14,060 nucleotides of DNA, taken from Propionibacteriaceae bacterium (GTDB lineage Bacteria; Actinomycetota; Actinomycetes; Propionibacteriales; Propionibacteriaceae). The first letter of the stretch is position 1. The number at the start of each line of letters is the position of its first letter. Of the stretch, positions 1 through 7,428 are shown piece after piece. Position numbers and translations under genes: made by a program. The DNA is taken from positions 1-14,060 of the forward strand of contig JAIRKB010000105.1 in the NCBI GenBank assembly GCA_031260385.1, in the 5' to 3' direction. Below the pieces are notes generated by a model that did no database searches, was not told where the DNA came from, and saw nothing but the letters and a program-made list of their open reading frames with translations.

Positions 1-616
1 CGGTGCCCACGATGAGCCCGCCCGATGCGAAGGCGATCGGTGGCAGCGCATTCGTCGTATCGGAGGCGACAAGGTAGTAGGAGACCGCACCGCCGGTAGC
101 GCACAGCGCCCACGCCACGCCGCCGGCATCAAGGGTCGCGCCGGAGAAAATGTCGAGGACCAAGAGCAGCCCGATAGGCGCCAGGACCGCTCCGAGCCCG
201 GTGAGCCGGGAGGGGCGCTGGTGGCGAAAGAGCCAGAGCCAGACCACCACGATGACGGGGGAGGAGTACTCGATGAGCAGCGCGACACCCACGTCGAGGG
301 TCTGAACCGCCGACAGGTACGCGAACTGCGTCAAACTGACACCCGCAATGCCGAAGGCGAGCAGCGGGCGCAGGTGTCTGCGCACCAGACGCCATCGGCC
401 GCGCATGGCACGCAAGCCGAAGGGGGCCGCCACGACGGCGCCCATTGCCGTCCGCACGAAGACCACGGCGCCGGGGCTCCATCCGGTTGCGAAGAGCCCC
501 GCACCGATTGTTCCCGAGAGGCTGAACGAGAGGGCAGACACCAGCGCAAAGGCGATCCCGGAAATGCGAGTGTCACCGCGATGCGCGCTTCCGACAGGTG
601 CCTCGACAACCTTCAC
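1..616 (-). CDS. EamA/DMT-family membrane transporter, 3' end cut by window edge
   Basis: The minus strand encodes about 205 residues of a very hydrophobic protein that runs off the left edge, so the C-terminal third of a usual ~300-residue protein is missing. Helix-like stretches alternate with short basic loops (for example RAMRGRWRLVRRHLRP). The segment GVSLTQFAYLSAVQTLDVG followed by a helix containing IEYSSPVIVV is typical of the first EamA repeat of drug/metabolite transporters, which export amino acids or other small metabolites. The second repeat begins near the window edge. The GTG at 614-616 is chosen because a TACCCT hexamer lies 7 bases upstream, matching the leaderless pattern seen at other genes here. 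An in-frame GTG at 674-676 would add 20 residues but has neither a Shine-Dalgarno sequence nor such a hexamer. The gene is divergent from glnS. The substrate cannot be read from sequence. Confidence 0.82.
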   Translation of the reverse strand, partial: MKVVEAPVGSAHRGDTRISGIAFALVSALSFSLSGTIGAGLFATGWSPGAVVFVRTAMGAVVAAPFGLRAMRGRWRLVRRHLRPLLAFGIAGVSLTQFAYLSAVQTLDVGVALLIEYSSPVIVVVWLWLFRHQRPSRLTGLGAVLAPIGLLLVLDIFSGATLDAGGVAWALCATGGAVSYYLVASDTTNALPPIAFASGGLIVGT

Positions 617-623
617 GTCAGCG

Positions 624-629
624 AGGGTA
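624..629 (-). promoter_or_regulatory. -10 box of the EamA gene (leaderless type)
   Basis: TACCCT on the minus strand ends 7 bases before the GTG start, so transcription would begin at or next to the start codon. No convincing -35 box is visible. Confidence 0.4.
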
Positions 630-762
630 TCCGGTTGCCTCGGCGCACGCTGCGAACACTCGCCATCCTTCGCCACCGGGTCGACGTCGCATGAGGCACG
701 ACGCGGGTTTCCGGCACGCCACCGGAAGCGACGTATCCCCTGAGTGTTGCCCCCGGCTCAGG

Positions 763-768
763 TAGGTT
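763..768 (+). promoter_or_regulatory. -10 box of glnS
   Basis: TAGGTT is followed by 8 bases and the GTG start of glnS. Those 8 bases include GAGGA (769-773), which could act as a Shine-Dalgarno sequence with short spacing. Leaderless or very short-leader initiation is therefore possible. No good -35 box is seen. Confidence 0.35.
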
Positions 769-776
769 GAGGAACT

Positions 777-2480
<1,704 letters not shown>

Positions 2481-2521
2481 GCCCGGGCAACAAGGGACAA
2501 CAAAATAAATTTGCTTTCCCC

Positions 2522-2550
2522 TTGAAATCTGGCCAATCGATTCGTAACAT
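2522..2550 (+). promoter_or_regulatory. Promoter inside the glnS-purC intergenic region
   Basis: TTGAAA (2522-2527) and TAACAT (2545-2550) are separated by exactly 17 bases. The -35 matches the sigma-70-type consensus at 5 of 6 positions and the -10 at 4 of 6. Transcription would start near 2557, about 160 bases before purC and 120 bases before a strong terminator. Confidence 0.5.
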
Positions 2551-2555
2551 TTACC

Positions 2556-2680
2556 ACGCCTGACAGGTGTTGGCGACAACGTAAGTATCTCCGGGATTTT
2601 TCCACCTTACGTTACCCCCCCGACTCCTGCGAGGCGTGGGGCCACTTCCTTTTCCCCCGAGGTGGCCCCGCTTTTATTTC
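2556..2680 (+). ncRNA. Candidate ~125-nt small RNA or structured leader upstream of purC
   Basis: This is a non-coding stretch bounded by a promoter (2522-2550) and an intrinsic terminator (2638-2679). It contains a perfect 8-bp inverted repeat AACGTAAG/CTTACGTT (2578-2585 and 2606-2613) with a 20-base loop, then a run of seven C (2614-2620). CCACGCCT (2554-2561) is complementary to AGGCGTGG (2632-2639). The second arm shares two bases with the terminator stem, so the long-range helix either stacks on the terminator or competes with it. I do not recognise a named RNA family. The 6C RNA of Actinobacteria was considered because of the C runs, but these are not placed in two hairpin loops as in that family. 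It may be a free small RNA or an attenuator leader for purC. Confidence 0.45.
2638..2679 (+). terminator. Rho-independent terminator between glnS and purC
   Basis: GGGGCCAC (2638-2645) pairs perfectly with GTGGCCCC (2662-2669). The stem can be extended by a T-G and a G-C pair, and the loop is 16 bases. It is followed by TTTTATTT (2672-2679). It would end the candidate small RNA, and any read-through from glnS. Confidence 0.85.
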
Positions 2681-2706
2681 CGGCGCGGATCGGCGAAGAC
2701 TCAGGC

Positions 2707-2712
2707 TAAGAT
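2707..2712 (+). promoter_or_regulatory. -10 box of purC (leaderless type)
   Basis: TAAGAT ends 6 bases before the GTG start of purC, and there is no Shine-Dalgarno sequence. This fits a leaderless mRNA starting at or beside the GTG. Confidence 0.5.
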
Positions 2713-2718
2713 AGTTGG

Positions 2719-3600
2719 GTGGATTACCCGTTGTTACACGCCGGCAAGGTGCGCCGCCTCTATGAACTCCCCAACCCCGACCAGTTGCTAATGGTCGCGA
2801 CCGATGCGATTTCCGCTTTTGACTTCGTTCTTGACACCCCGATTCCTGACAAGGGGATCATTCTGACCCAGATGTCACTGTGGTGGTTTGACCAGTTGTC
2901 TAGTGTCACCGAGAACCATGTCATCTGGGGCTCCCGCCTGGAGGGGGACAGCTTCGGCGCTCCGTACCCTTTGCCCGACGAATGGCAGGGACGGACGATT
3001 GTGGCCGAGAAACTGGAGATGCTGCCGGTGGAGTGTATCGCCCGCGGCTATATCACCGGCTCTGGCTGGGCGGAATATCAGAAGACCCAAACCGTCACTG
3101 GGATTCCCTTGCCCGCCGGGCTGCGTCACGCTGACAAGCTCCCAGAGCCGATCTTCACCCCCTCAACCAAGGCGGCGATCGGTGAGCACGACGAGAATAT
3201 CTCCTATGGTCAGCTAGTCGATCTGGTTGGTTCGGAGTTAGCGGCGGCGCTCAAAGATCTGACTTTGCGGGTCTTTTCCCGGGCCTCCGAGATCGCCGAG
3301 CAGCGGGGGATCATTCTCGCCGACACCAAGTTCGAGTTCGGCCGCCGCGCCGACGGTACGATCGTCTTGGCAGATGAGGTTCTCACCCCTGACTCGTCCC
3401 GGTTCTGGGATATCGCCGACCATACCCCGGGGACTTCCGTTCCCAGTTTCGACAAGCAGTACGTTCGTGACTGGCTGGCCCAGGACTCCGGCTGGGATCG
3501 GGTGGGACCACCGCCACCCCTACCCCCCGCCGTGGTCGCCGCCACCCGGGCCCGCTATGTCGAGGCGTATAGGCGTCTGACCGGCAACACCGACATCTAG
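2719..3600 (+). CDS. purC: Phosphoribosylaminoimidazole-succinocarboxamide synthase (SAICAR synthetase)
   Basis: The enzyme joins CAIR and aspartate with ATP to form SAICAR in de novo purine synthesis, in the cytoplasm. The 293 residues match the long actinobacterial form (the E. coli form is about 237). The N-terminal part holds GKVRRLYE (9-16) and ATDAISAFD (27-35), followed by PIPDKGIILTQMSLWWF, the ATP-grasp-like nucleotide-binding start. CIARGYITGSGWAEYQ (106-121) and ADTKFEFG (201-208), followed by ADEVLTPDSSRFW (218-230), are SAICAR synthetase signatures. The start is GTG with no Shine-Dalgarno sequence. The TAG stop (3598-3600) is part of a CTAG that flanks the mobile-element candidate immediately downstream, so the element inserted right at the end of the gene without altering the protein. 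Confidence 0.96.
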   Translation: MDYPLLHAGKVRRLYELPNPDQLLMVATDAISAFDFVLDTPIPDKGIILTQMSLWWFDQLSSVTENHVIWGSRLEGDSFGAPYPLPDEWQGRTIVAEKLEMLPVECIARGYITGSGWAEYQKTQTVTGIPLPAGLRHADKLPEPIFTPSTKAAIGEHDENISYGQLVDLVGSELAAALKDLTLRVFSRASEIAEQRGIILADTKFEFGRRADGTIVLADEVLTPDSSRFWDIADHTPGTSVPSFDKQYVRDWLAQDSGWDRVGPPPPLPPAVVAATRARYVEAYRRLTGNTDI

Positions 3601-3758
3601 TGTCGCGTTAGGGATGTTCCAGACAGGCTCGGGGCCATGTGGGGCGTCTCGCGGCGTTGTCGTCAGTCGACGGGCGCCCAGCCCGCCTCCTTCCTCCGCC
3701 TTGCGATACACCCCACCTGACACCGTTCCTTAATGTCCGAAACATCCCTAACACCACA
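3601..3758. mobile_element. 158-bp MITE candidate, IS481-like ends, flanked by CTAG
   Basis: The element begins TGTCGCGTTAGGGATGTT (3601-3618) and ends with its inverted copy AACATCCCTAACACCACA (3741-3758), 16 of 18 positions matching. Similarity continues inward to a shared GACA (3622-3625 against 3734-3737) and more weakly to a GTGGGG(C/T)GT motif. CTAG flanks both sides (3597-3600 and 3759-3762), as a target duplication would. TGT...ACA ends and a CTAG-centred target are known for IS481-family elements. No transposase is encoded, so it would need to be mobilised by a full-length relative elsewhere. It separates purC from purS-purQ and may change purine-gene transcription. An alternative is a long imperfect hairpin acting as a terminator after purC. 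Confidence 0.7.
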
Positions 3759-3848
3759 CTAGTCGGCCCAGAAGGTTCTATTAATCTAGCTATCACATCA
3801 TTTTGGAACTCTCGGTCGCGGGTCCCCATCTTGGATCTGGCAAGCCGC

Positions 3849-3854
3849 TAGGAT
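3849..3854 (+). promoter_or_regulatory. -10 box of purS-purQ (leaderless type)
   Basis: TAGGAT ends 7 bases before the ATG of purS. The only G-rich stretch, GGGG (3857-3860), is a single base from the ATG and too close for a Shine-Dalgarno sequence. The unit therefore seems to have its own start point downstream of the MITE. Confidence 0.45.
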
Positions 3855-3861
3855 TTGGGGC

Positions 3862-4095
3862 ATGGCTATCGTCGTCGTAAATGTGATGCCCAAACCCGAG
3901 ATCCTCGACCCCCAAGGCAAGGCTGTGACCAATGCTGGCAAACGGCTTGGCCACGAGGGTTTCTCGGTCCGTCAGGGCAAGCGATTTGAGATTGAGGTTG
4001 GTGAGGTCACCCCGACCGTGCTGGAAGAGGTCCGTCACTTCGCTGAGACTCTGCTGGCTAACACCGTGATCGAGAGCTTCGAGGTCTGCTCGTGA
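3862..4095 (+). CDS. purS: Phosphoribosylformylglycinamidine synthase subunit PurS
   Basis: This small structural subunit of the three-part FGAM synthase (PurS-PurQ-PurL) bridges glutaminase and synthetase and helps channel ammonia. The 77 residues match the family's usual ~80. Typical features are the N-terminal strand VVVNVMPKPEILDPQGKAV, then GFSVRQGKRFEIEV (33-46), and a C-terminal stretch ending ETLLANTVIESFEV. It overlaps purQ by 4 bases, so translation is probably coupled. Confidence 0.95.
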   Translation: MAIVVVNVMPKPEILDPQGKAVTNAGKRLGHEGFSVRQGKRFEIEVGEVTPTVLEEVRHFAETLLANTVIESFEVCS

Positions 4096-4766
4096 GGGTC
4101 GGCGTTGTCACCTTTCCGGGCTCGCTGGATGATGCTGATGCCCGTCGCGCTATCAGTCTGACCGGCGGCGAACCGGTCGAGCTTTGGCACGCTTCTGATG
4201 ATCTCCGAGGCGTTGATGCAGTGATCCTGCCGGGCGGATTTTCCTATGGTGACTACCTGCGCTGTGGGGCGATCGCCCGCTTTGCCCCGGTGATGGACCA
4301 GATCATCACCCGCGCCAACCAGGGTCTACCGGTGCTCGGGATCTGCAATGGCTTCCAAATCCTCTGTGAGGCCCGCCTGCTGCCGGGGGCCCTGATCCGC
4401 AATCAGGTCCAGACCTTCACCGCGCTCGATCAACCGCTGCGAGTCGAGTCCACCCGTACGGCCTGGACTAGCGCCTACTGGGAAGGCCAAACCATCACGA
4501 TCGTACTGAAGAATGGCGAAGGCAACTACCAAGCCGACCCCGACACCATTGCCCAACTAGAAGATGAAGGCCGCGTCGTCTTCCGCTATCTCGGCAACCC
4601 CAACGGCTCGCTCAACGATATCGCCGGAATCACCAACCAACGCGGCAATGTCGTCGGCCTAATGCCCCACCCCGAACACAACGTCGACCCCACGATCACC
4701 GCCAACCTAGACGGCCGCCCCCTCTTCACCTCCCTCGCCGACTACCTCCTAGGCGCCACCTGCTGA
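4092..4766 (+). CDS. purQ: Phosphoribosylformylglycinamidine synthase glutaminase subunit PurQ
   Basis: This class I glutamine amidotransferase subunit supplies ammonia for conversion of FGAR to FGAM. It has 224 residues, the normal length for stand-alone PurQ. The oxyanion segment LPGGFSYGDYLRCGA (46-60), the nucleophile Cys85 in VLGICNGFQIL and the His193/Glu195 pair in MPHPEH complete the catalytic triad. The start is a GTG overlapping the purS stop (GTGA). The synthetase subunit purL, often the next gene in Actinobacteria, does not follow. A toxin-antitoxin-like pair on the other strand occupies that place, so PurL must be encoded elsewhere for the complex to work. Confidence 0.97.
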   Translation: MRVGVVTFPGSLDDADARRAISLTGGEPVELWHASDDLRGVDAVILPGGFSYGDYLRCGAIARFAPVMDQIITRANQGLPVLGICNGFQILCEARLLPGALIRNQVQTFTALDQPLRVESTRTAWTSAYWEGQTITIVLKNGEGNYQADPDTIAQLEDEGRVVFRYLGNPNGSLNDIAGITNQRGNVVGLMPHPEHNVDPTITANLDGRPLFTSLADYLLGATC

Positions 4767-4785
4767 CCATGGGACTGGCGACAGG

Positions 4786-4807
4786 GATGGTCTCCAAGGG
4801 GACCATC
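4786..4807. terminator. Hairpin between convergent purQ and toxin-like gene
   Basis: GATGGTC (4786-4792) and GACCATC (4801-4807) form a 7-bp perfect stem that can grow inward by a T-G and a C-G pair. It lies between the ends of two convergent genes (stops at 4766 and 4824), as a bidirectional terminator would. Neither strand has a T-tract, so function is uncertain. Confidence 0.4.
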
Positions 4808-4823
4808 TCAGTATCAAAACCGG

Positions 4824-5219
4824 TTAGTGACTGGAGTAGTTGATCGTCAATATCGCTACAATCGGGTGCGGAACGCCATCGGGGGTTGTTCGATAGGCAT
4901 TGTGGAACTGGTAGTTGATCCTCGCCATACTTGAGACCTCGTAGTGAATGGTCCGTGACCACCCATCCCCCTTTGGCTTGCCCGCCGCACCCCGAAGGAT
5001 GCAGGAACCGTTTATTGCTGGGACCAGTCCTGGTGTCATTGCGACGTGGTCCCAGAATTGCGTCGCCGCTTCAACTCCCACCCGTGTGGGTAGTTCTAGC
5101 CAAAAGCGATGAAACTTGCGCTCGACCAGGACTCGGTAGATCGGTGCGCTGCTTGGTTTCCCCGATGGTCGTGCTGTCACCCATAACGGATGGTAAGCAT
5201 GGCCAGCATCCGACTTCAT
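4824..5219 (-). CDS. Putative toxin of a type II toxin-antitoxin pair (RelE/ParE-like, uncertain)
   Basis: A 131-residue, moderately basic protein of unrecognised exact family. It is predicted only from organisation and general character. It follows a somewhat larger acidic partner with a 4-base ATGA overlap (5216-5219), the usual antitoxin-then-toxin order. The C-terminal part (SMARINYQFHNAYRT, then HPIVAILTINYSSH) is strand-rich, as in small RelE/ParE/HigB ribonuclease-fold toxins, but I cannot assign catalytic residues. ERKFHRFWLELP and two WxxxI-type segments may form the helical front half. No signal peptide or membrane segment is present. The ATG start at 5217-5219 is supported by the coupling overlap. 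It could instead be an uncharacterised DNA- or nucleotide-binding partner. Confidence 0.55.
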   Translation of the reverse strand: MKSDAGHAYHPLWVTARPSGKPSSAPIYRVLVERKFHRFWLELPTRVGVEAATQFWDHVAMTPGLVPAINGSCILRGAAGKPKGDGWSRTIHYEVSSMARINYQFHNAYRTTPDGVPHPIVAILTINYSSH

Positions 5220-5698
5220 CGTGCGCTAGCCTCACCGAGATCATGACCTGCGTCAACGAACTCTTTCTCATCGAAACCATGAAGCAGGATCGTACGCCGT
5301 GATGGATCCTCCATCTCGGTGGCGGTGACTTGCCAGGCATGGACCGTATCGCGTATAGGAGCCCCATCGCGTCGAGACAAGGCCAAGGTGAGCGCCTCCC
5401 GAAGTTCAGTCGCGAACACAAACTGGTCTTCTCGGTCTAGGCTGTGCAACCAAGCCAGGCTCCCTAGCTCCAACGTCGTTAGTGGGTGTTCGCTGGCCAG
5501 CAGCATCCTGAACAGACGATCCCGTTCTCCTGACCAGACCGCGATGAGATCAAGCGCCTCAAGCTCAGCCTCAGATAAGGCGACAATACTCGTGCCATCG
5601 GAATCTCGCAGCCTCGCTCGACCATTCTTCGCTGCGTCAAGGAATGCCCGACGCTTACTTCCCACTAAGTCCGTGGGCTGAAATATCACCGCAGACAC
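5216..5698 (-). CDS. Putative antitoxin with Phd/YefM-like N-terminus
   Basis: A 160-residue acidic protein, the first gene of a two-gene minus-strand unit. The start of the protein (PTDLVGSKRRAFLDAAKNG, then ARLRDSDGTSIVALSEAELEAL) resembles the Phd/YefM antitoxin fold: a short strand, a helix, then two strands and a helix, which binds operator DNA. The remaining ~100 residues are helical, acidic and much longer than the usual antitoxin tail. They would be the toxin-binding region or an extra domain. The start is GTG (5696-5698), preceded by a GGAGAGG Shine-Dalgarno sequence 6 bases upstream, unlike the leaderless-type genes around it. An AT-rich cluster of inverted repeats upstream is a likely autoregulatory operator. 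Family assignment is inference. Confidence 0.6.
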   Translation of the reverse strand: MSAVIFQPTDLVGSKRRAFLDAAKNGRARLRDSDGTSIVALSEAELEALDLIAVWSGERDRLFRMLLASEHPLTTLELGSLAWLHSLDREDQFVFATELREALTLALSRRDGAPIRDTVHAWQVTATEMEDPSRRTILLHGFDEKEFVDAGHDLGEASAR

Positions 5699-5717
5699 CG
5701 CTCGCCTCTCCAGAAAA

Positions 5718-5765
5718 TTAGAATCGTGCTGACTATCGTATAGATGATCATATGTACTATTCTAA
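5718..5765 (-). promoter_or_regulatory. AT-rich palindrome cluster: probable operator/promoter of the first TA pair
   Basis: Three nested symmetric elements lie just upstream of the antitoxin gene: TTAGAAT/ATTCTAA at the outer edges (5718-5724 and 5759-5765), CTATcgtATAG (5733-5743) and the perfect palindrome ATGATCAT (5744-5751). A weak minus-strand promoter can be drawn: TTAGAA (5760-5765), 18 bases, TACGAT (5736-5741). The symmetry and position fit an autoregulated TA operator. Confidence 0.5.
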
Positions 5766-5773
5766 CAGTCTTT

Positions 5774-5804
5774 CTCCAAAGGGGCCTCTCTTCAGGCGTT
5801 GGAG
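5774..5804 (-). terminator. Weak hairpin downstream of the DUF3039 gene
   Basis: CTCCAA (5774-5779) pairs with TTGGAG (5799-5804), with an inner GCCT/AGGC helix around a CTCTTC loop. It lies after the minus-strand stop at 5821 and before the TA promoter. It has no T-tract, so it is a tentative terminator or insulating hairpin. Confidence 0.3.
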
Positions 5805-5820
5805 CGGTGTTTTGAAGCAG

Positions 5821-6066
5821 TCAGCGGTTTTCGGGCATGGAGTCCCAGATTTCCTTGCATTCGGGACAGACTGGGTATTTCTCGGGGTTGCGGGAGGGGA
5901 CCCAGATCTTGCCGCAGAGGGCGACGACTGGCGTGCCCATGACCATCGCTTCGGTCAGCTTCTCGCGAGAGACATAGTGGGAGAGGCGTTCGTGGCCTTG
6001 ATCATCCTCGAGTTGTTCTTCGCGATCAAGGACGGTTTGGGATCCGGGAGCCAGTTGGGTCGACAT
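5821..6066 (-). CDS. DUF3039 family small protein, zinc-ribbon-like
   Basis: An 81-residue cytoplasmic protein with the pattern ALCGKIWVPSRNPEKYPVCPEC at residues 49-70, which I recognise as the conserved core of actinobacterial DUF3039 proteins. Cys51, Cys67 and Cys70, possibly with His25 or His30 in GHERLSHYV, could bind zinc. The first 30 residues are acidic and probably flexible. The length is usual for the family and its function is unknown. The ATG start (6064-6066) follows a consensus-like TATACT 6 bases upstream with no Shine-Dalgarno sequence, suggesting a leaderless mRNA. It is transcribed divergently from the lipoprotein-mazG operon through overlapping promoters. Confidence 0.85.
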   Translation of the reverse strand: MSTQLAPGSQTVLDREEQLEDDQGHERLSHYVSREKLTEAMVMGTPVVALCGKIWVPSRNPEKYPVCPECKEIWDSMPENR

Positions 6067-6082
6067 AGATCCAGTATATGAT
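6055..6082 (+). promoter_or_regulatory. Promoter of the lipoprotein-mazG operon
   Basis: TTGGGT (6055-6060), a 16-base spacer and TATGAT (6077-6082, 5 of 6 to consensus) predict a start near 6089. AAGGA (6098-6102) then lies 6 bases before the ATG at 6109. The -35 box lies at and just inside the first codons of the divergent DUF3039 gene. Confidence 0.6.
6073..6078 (-). promoter_or_regulatory. -10 box of the DUF3039 gene, overlapping the divergent -10
   Basis: TATACT on the minus strand (5 of 6 to the TATAAT consensus) ends 6 bases before the ATG. It shares bases 6077-6078 with the plus-strand TATGAT. RNA polymerase could not occupy both at once. Confidence 0.6.
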
Positions 6083-6108
6083 TGGTTTGGTCAGGGAAAG
6101 GACACCCC

Positions 6109-6711
6109 ATGTTAAGAACGAGACTGCTTGCTTCACTGGTGGCGCTAGTCGTATTGGTCGGTGGAGCGGGATGCTCCCAGTCGCCGAAGGTTGCGGCGGT
6201 GGTGAACGACCAGGTCATCACCATGGCAGCACTCCAAACCAGCGCCGGGTTCCTCCTGGAAAGTGAGGATATGCGCGGTTTGCTGGACTGGGCCCTCAAC
6301 TGGGGCGCGATCGCCAAGAGTGATCCAACTGGAGTGACGCTCTCCTTGTTGATCACCAGCGCTCTGATCAACCAGTCCCTCGATAAACTCGATAGCCCGT
6401 TGACGCCGGAGAGTCGGGCTCAGCTGTGGGGGACCCTCACCGGGCAGACGAATGCGGACTGGACCTCACTGCGGGACGACCGCCGCGCCGCCGCGATTGT
6501 CGACGCCCTACTCGACCAATACTTAGTTTCAGGACTATTTGAGCAAGAGGTGGTTGACCGGGACGTCTTCTTCGCCTTGTTCTATATCATGCCGGTCGAG
6601 GTGAACCCCCGGTATGGCGTATGGGATGCCCAATCGATGACCGTCTCGACGCGGGTTGATGGTCTGAGCGCTGGGCCGCTGGCCGACCGTACCTCCTTCA
6701 CGATGCCGTGA
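6109..6711 (+). CDS. SurA N-domain-like lipoprotein
   Basis: A 200-residue predicted cell-envelope lipoprotein. Residues 1-21 form a signal peptide (MLRTR, hydrophobic core, then GGAGC) with the lipid-attachment Cys22. The -3 residue is Gly, a weak but acceptable lipobox. After Cys22 comes PKVAAVVNDQVITMAAL, the opening strand-helix of SurA/PrsA-type chaperones. The family's peptidyl-prolyl isomerase domain is absent, and the protein ends shortly after VEVNPRYGVWDAQSM, the returning C-terminal part of such domains. A role in folding secreted proteins is inferred. The ATG at 6109 has a good AAGGA Shine-Dalgarno sequence; a start nine codons earlier (6082) would put charged residues before the signal peptide. 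It overlaps mazG by 4 bases. Confidence 0.78.
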   Translation: MLRTRLLASLVALVVLVGGAGCSQSPKVAAVVNDQVITMAALQTSAGFLLESEDMRGLLDWALNWGAIAKSDPTGVTLSLLITSALINQSLDKLDSPLTPESRAQLWGTLTGQTNADWTSLRDDRRAAAIVDALLDQYLVSGLFEQEVVDRDVFFALFYIMPVEVNPRYGVWDAQSMTVSTRVDGLSAGPLADRTSFTMP

Positions 6712-7352
6712 TCGCCGAGTCTGATTTGGGGCCAGATTTCGCCGAGACCGGCGCCCAACTGGTTCGCCTGGCCGAGGTGATGCATCGGCTGCGGACGGAT
6801 TGTCCTTGGGATGCCGAGCAGACTCACCTGTCACTGATGACTTATCTAGTCGAAGAGACCGCCGAGGTCGTCGAGGCGGTCGAGTCGGGTGAAGATGAAC
6901 TGATGGTCGAGGAGTTCGGTGACCTCCTGCTCCAGATCTATTTCCACGCTGAGATTGCCACCGAGCGTCAAGGATTCACCCTCGCTGATATCGCTCGGAG
7001 CATCGCTGACAAGCTGATCGCCCGCCATCCCTGGGTCTACGGCGACCAGAACACCCCCAGCAACCCTTGGGTGTCCTGGGAGAAGTCGAAGCGAGCCGAG
7101 AAACAGCGTCGTTCAGCGGTTGACGGCATTCCCGATCCCCTGTCAGGGTTGGCGCGCGCCAATAAGGTGGTGACCCGGCTGCGCTCCCACCAAGTCCCGA
7201 TCGCCCTCGACGACACCGAGATCACGGCGGCAGAAACTGGCCAGGCGATCCTCGCTCTGGTGGCCCGCGCTCATGCTAGCGGTATCGATCCCGAGCAAGC
7301 CGTACGTTTCGCCGTCCGAGAGCTAGAAGACCAGGTCCGCGCGACGGAGTGA
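6708..7352 (+). CDS. mazG: MazG-family nucleoside triphosphate pyrophosphohydrolase
   Basis: MazG hydrolyses (d)NTPs to monophosphates and pyrophosphate, and in several bacteria removes damaged nucleotides or lowers ppGpp-linked stress. The 214-residue protein has CPWDAEQTHLSL (32-43), then the metal-binding EETAE (49-53) and EEFGD (68-72), and HPWVYGD (107-113) with WEKSKRAEK (124-132), all typical MazG marks. Only one full catalytic domain is present; residues ~145-214 are a shorter C-terminal helical part, so the protein is smaller than the two-domain E. coli MazG (about 263). The start is a GTG overlapping the lipoprotein stop (GTGA). Confidence 0.92.
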   Translation: MIAESDLGPDFAETGAQLVRLAEVMHRLRTDCPWDAEQTHLSLMTYLVEETAEVVEAVESGEDELMVEEFGDLLLQIYFHAEIATERQGFTLADIARSIADKLIARHPWVYGDQNTPSNPWVSWEKSKRAEKQRRSAVDGIPDPLSGLARANKVVTRLRSHQVPIALDDTEITAAETGQAILALVARAHASGIDPEQAVRFAVRELEDQVRATE

Positions 7353-7359
7353 CCAGTGT

Positions 7360-7405
7360 CCACTTAAGCTAGCGCGAGCCCGCGAGCGCTGCGCGCCCCG
7401 AAGTG
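7360..7405 (+). terminator. Possible terminator between mazG and guaA
   Basis: CACTT and AAGTG flank an inner AGCGC (7371-7375)/GCGCT (7386-7390) helix, giving a nested GC-rich hairpin after mazG. It lacks a T-tract and lies immediately before the guaA promoter, so the call is weak. Confidence 0.3.
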
Positions 7406-7416
7406 ATCTGGTCCAC

Positions 7417-7422
7417 TACACT
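7417..7422 (+). promoter_or_regulatory. -10 box of guaA (leaderless type)
   Basis: TACACT ends exactly 6 bases before the ATG of guaA, and no Shine-Dalgarno sequence is present. No convincing -35 box is seen. Confidence 0.5.
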
Positions 7423-7428
7423 GACTCC

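Noticed and set aside
2491..2524. CAAGGG/CCCTTG hairpin as glnS terminator
   Set aside because: A six-bp stem with a 22-base AT-rich loop and no T-tract; the 3' arm is better explained as part of the -35 box of the downstream promoter.
2556..2680. 6C RNA or purine riboswitch
   Set aside because: C runs occur, but not as two C-rich hairpin loops, and the purine riboswitch three-way-junction core is not visible. It is kept only as an unnamed candidate RNA.
3608..3851. Short frames within the purC-purS gap
   Set aside because: They cross the inverted repeats of the MITE candidate and have no start signals or recognisable domains.
4931..5681. Plus-strand frames opposite the first TA pair
   Set aside because: No coding character, no start signals, and they lie antisense to the coupled minus-strand pair that has a Shine-Dalgarno sequence and operator.
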